From: VRUE01 sp036557525
Lineage (GTDB): Bacteria > Actinomycetota > Thermoleophilia > Solirubrobacterales > 70-9
Length of the DNA: 16,980 nucleotides
Assembly: GCA_036557525.1 (NCBI GenBank)
Contig: DATBHH010000045.1
Coordinates: 1-16,980, forward strand
Reading direction: 5' to 3'
The notes below the pieces were generated by a model. That model was not told where the DNA came from, ran no database searches, and saw only the letters and a program-made list of their open reading frames with translations. Both the position numbers and the translations under genes were made by a program. This document shows positions 15,410-16,980 of the stretch, piece after piece. Position 1 is the first letter of the stretch, and every line of letters begins with the position of its first letter.

Positions 15410-16648
15410 ATGAAGAACGCGGCATCGAACTGGCAGCCCGATCTGGCGGAGCTCCGGTCGATCCACGCCGCGGCCGCGGAGACGGTCAAGGAGACGCCCG
15501 TCTTCAGCCTCGGCGAGCTGTCGCGCCGCTGCGGCGGCAACGTCGTGGTCAAGGCCGAGAACATGCAGCGGACGGGGTCGTTCAAGCTGCGTGGCTCGCT
15601 CGCGAAGCTCGCCGGGCTGGACGCGGGCAGCTGCCGCGGAGTCGTCGCCGGGAGCGCCGGCAATCACGGCCAGGCGCTCGCCTACGCGGCGCGCGCCCGC
15701 GGGATCCCATGCACCGTCTTCATGCCGGAGGACGCGGCGATCTCGAAGGTCGAGGCGGTCACCGCCTTCGGCGCCTCGGTGGTTCTCGAGGGAAGGGCGA
15801 TCGACGAATGCCTGAACGCCGCCCGGCGGCTGGCAGAGGAGGAGGGGCTCCTGTTCGTGCACCCGTTCGACGACCTCGACGTGATCCGCGGCCAGGCTGG
15901 CGTCGGCCTCGAGCTGCGCGACCAGATCCCGGACCTGGCGAAGGTGATCGTCCCGGTCGGCGGCGGCGGGTTGATCAGCGGGATCGCCGCCGCGCTCGTG
16001 GCGAGTGGCGGCGGGGTCGAGGTCGCCGGCGTCCAGGCCGCTGGGTGCTCTCCCTTCCCGGCGTCGATCGAGAGCGGCGCCCCGGAGACGGTCGGCGTCG
16101 CCTCGACGATCGCCGACGGGATCGCGGTCAAGCGGCCCGGCGAGCTGACCCTGGAGCTGGTCCGTCGCTGGGTCGGGGAGATCGTCGCCGTCGACGACGA
16201 CGCGATCGCCGAGGCGATGGTCTTTCTGGTCGAGTACGGGAAGCTGGTGACCGAGGGGGCCGGCGCGGTCGGGGTCGCGGCGCTGCTGACCGGGGCGCTG
16301 GCGCCCGCCGAGTCCGGGACGACCGCGGTCGTCCTCTCGGGCGGCAATGTCGACGCGCACGTCCTCGCCGGGGTGATCAACCGCCACCAGACGGGGATCG
16401 GCCGCCGCGCCCGGCTGTTCTCGAAGATCAGCGATCGCCCCGGCGGCCTCGTCGACTTCCTCCAGATCATCGCCCGGGCCGGGGGCAACGTCCTCGACGT
16501 CACCCACGTCCGCGACGGGGTCCCGCTCCACGTCAGGGAGACGGGCGTCGAGGTGCTCGTCGAAAGCCGCAGCGGGCGCCACGGCGACGAGCTGCTGCGG
16601 CGGCTTGCCGATGCCGGCTACGAGGTCGAGGAGCTGGGTCCGCGCTGA
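15410..16648 (+). CDS. ilvA: Threonine dehydratase (threonine ammonia-lyase) with ACT-like domain
   Basis: A fold-type II PLP enzyme converting threonine to 2-oxobutanoate and ammonia, the entry to isoleucine synthesis or threonine catabolism. It has 412 residues, the size of the short form with one regulatory domain. The PLP lysine is K59 in RTGSFKLRG. The substrate loop is AGSAGNHGQALAYAA, and the phosphate-binding glycine loop is PVGGGGLISG. After about residue 333 an ACT-like domain follows (ARLFSKISDRPGGLVDFLQIIARAGGNVLDV), suggesting amino-acid feedback. The start is ATG 15410, with GGAG 5 nt upstream. Biosynthetic (ilvA) and catabolic (tdcB-type) names are both used for this form; pathway direction is not settled by sequence. 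It ends 11 bp from the convergent ftsZ stop. Confidence 0.92.
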   Translation: MKNAASNWQPDLAELRSIHAAAAETVKETPVFSLGELSRRCGGNVVVKAENMQRTGSFKLRGSLAKLAGLDAGSCRGVVAGSAGNHGQALAYAARARGIPCTVFMPEDAAISKVEAVTAFGASVVLEGRAIDECLNAARRLAEEEGLLFVHPFDDLDVIRGQAGVGLELRDQIPDLAKVIVPVGGGGLISGIAAALVASGGGVEVAGVQAAGCSPFPASIESGAPETVGVASTIADGIAVKRPGELTLELVRRWVGEIVAVDDDAIAEAMVFLVEYGKLVTEGAGAVGVAALLTGALAPAESGTTAVVLSGGNVDAHVLAGVINRHQTGIGRRARLFSKISDRPGGLVDFLQIIARAGGNVLDVTHVRDGVPLHVRETGVEVLVESRSGRHGDELLRRLADAGYEVEELGPR

Positions 16649-16659
16649 GCGCGGCCCGA

Positions 16660-16980
16660 CTATTCCTGGAGGAAGCCGGGGACTTCGATGTCGTCGTCGG
16701 AGACCCGCAGTTTGCGGATGTCGGTGTCGTCGGCCGAGATCCGCGGACGGCTCTCGTAGCGGCGGCGCACGCGCTGCGGCGAGCGGGCCAGGAGCTCGAA
16801 GCCCTCGAAGCCGGTCGCGATCACGGTGACCCGGACCTCATCGCGCATCGACTGGTCGACGACCGAGCCGAAGATGATGTTGGCGTTGTCGTCGGCCTCG
16901 GCCTGGACGAGCTGGGCGGCCTCGTTGACCTCGAACAGGCCGAGGTCCTCGGGGCCGGTGATGTTGAGCAGCATCCCGGT
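16660..16980 (-). CDS. ftsZ: Cell division protein FtsZ, C-terminal part (cut by window edge)
   Basis: The last 106 residues of FtsZ, the tubulin-like GTPase that forms the division ring. The gene continues beyond 16980. The visible part begins TGMLLNITGPEDLGLFEVNEAA and includes DDNANIIFGSVVD and DEVRVTVIATGF, the end of the C-terminal GTPase-activating domain. A short linker of about 35-40 residues rich in Arg follows. The terminal peptide is DDIEVPGFLQE, the conserved tail that binds membrane tethers such as SepF or FtsA. The stop is TAG. An ilvA gene in convergent orientation lies only 11 bp downstream, so no further division genes follow ftsZ on this transcript. Confidence 0.96.
   Translation of the reverse strand, partial: TGMLLNITGPEDLGLFEVNEAAQLVQAEADDNANIIFGSVVDQSMRDEVRVTVIATGFEGFELLARSPQRVRRRYESRPRISADDTDIRKLRVSDDDIEVPGFLQE

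Noticed and set aside
15335..16582. N-terminal extension of gcvT making a 778-residue protein
   Set aside because: The extra part is antisense to ilvA. GcvT homology starts at ATG 15334 and gives the normal length.

Overview
The window is GC-rich bacterial chromosome, densely packed with genes on both strands. It looks like an actinobacterium of the Thermoleophilia/Solirubrobacterales type. That placement is an inference from high GC, frequent GTG and TTG starts, a split glycine dehydrogenase (gcvPA/gcvPB), a Ku plus stand-alone LigD polymerase pair, an FtsZ tail ending DDIEVPGFLQE, and a secreted protein with a basic C-terminal Ig-like module of a kind I associate with that group. No rRNA, tRNA, CRISPR array, transposase, integrase or phage gene was seen. 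Most of the content is core metabolism and cell-cycle machinery.

Left part (1-6764). The 3' end of a YjbQ-family gene converges on a long minus-strand series. In transcription order this series is fetA-fetB (ABC exporter), a 14-TM-type MFS drug exporter, trpS, scpA, scpB and rluB. trpS lies 11 bp behind the MFS gene. scpA-scpB-rluB is the widely conserved chromosome-segregation/pseudouridine-synthase cluster. The 145 bp between trpS and scpA holds no gene and no convincing promoter.

Middle (6765-10920). Divergent from fetA, on the plus strand, is a two-gene non-homologous end-joining operon. It consists of ku and a LigD-type primase/polymerase that follows 3 bp later in the same reading frame. 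Next comes a secreted, probably beta-helical, surface protein. Its gene converges on a metallo-beta-lactamase-fold hydrolase that is the last gene of the glycine cleavage operon.

Right part (10922-16980). The minus-strand operon gcvT-gcvH-gcvPA-gcvPB-hydrolase is tightly coupled, with 1 bp gaps or 4 bp overlaps except at gcvH/gcvPA. It encodes the T, H and two-subunit P proteins; the L protein (lipoamide dehydrogenase) is not here. Divergent from it is a threonine dehydratase gene with a C-terminal ACT-like domain. This gene converges, 11 bp apart, on the 3' end of ftsZ, which runs off the window.

The most unusual structure is a short intercistronic repeat of about 57-63 bp. It is present three times (1697-1759, 5274-5330, 13804-13862), always in the same orientation relative to transcription and always between two co-directional genes. 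One end overlaps or closely follows the upstream gene's stop codon. The other end forms a hairpin just before the next gene's start codon, and in two copies it carries the likely ribosome-binding site. I see no clear undescribed defence or biosynthetic system.
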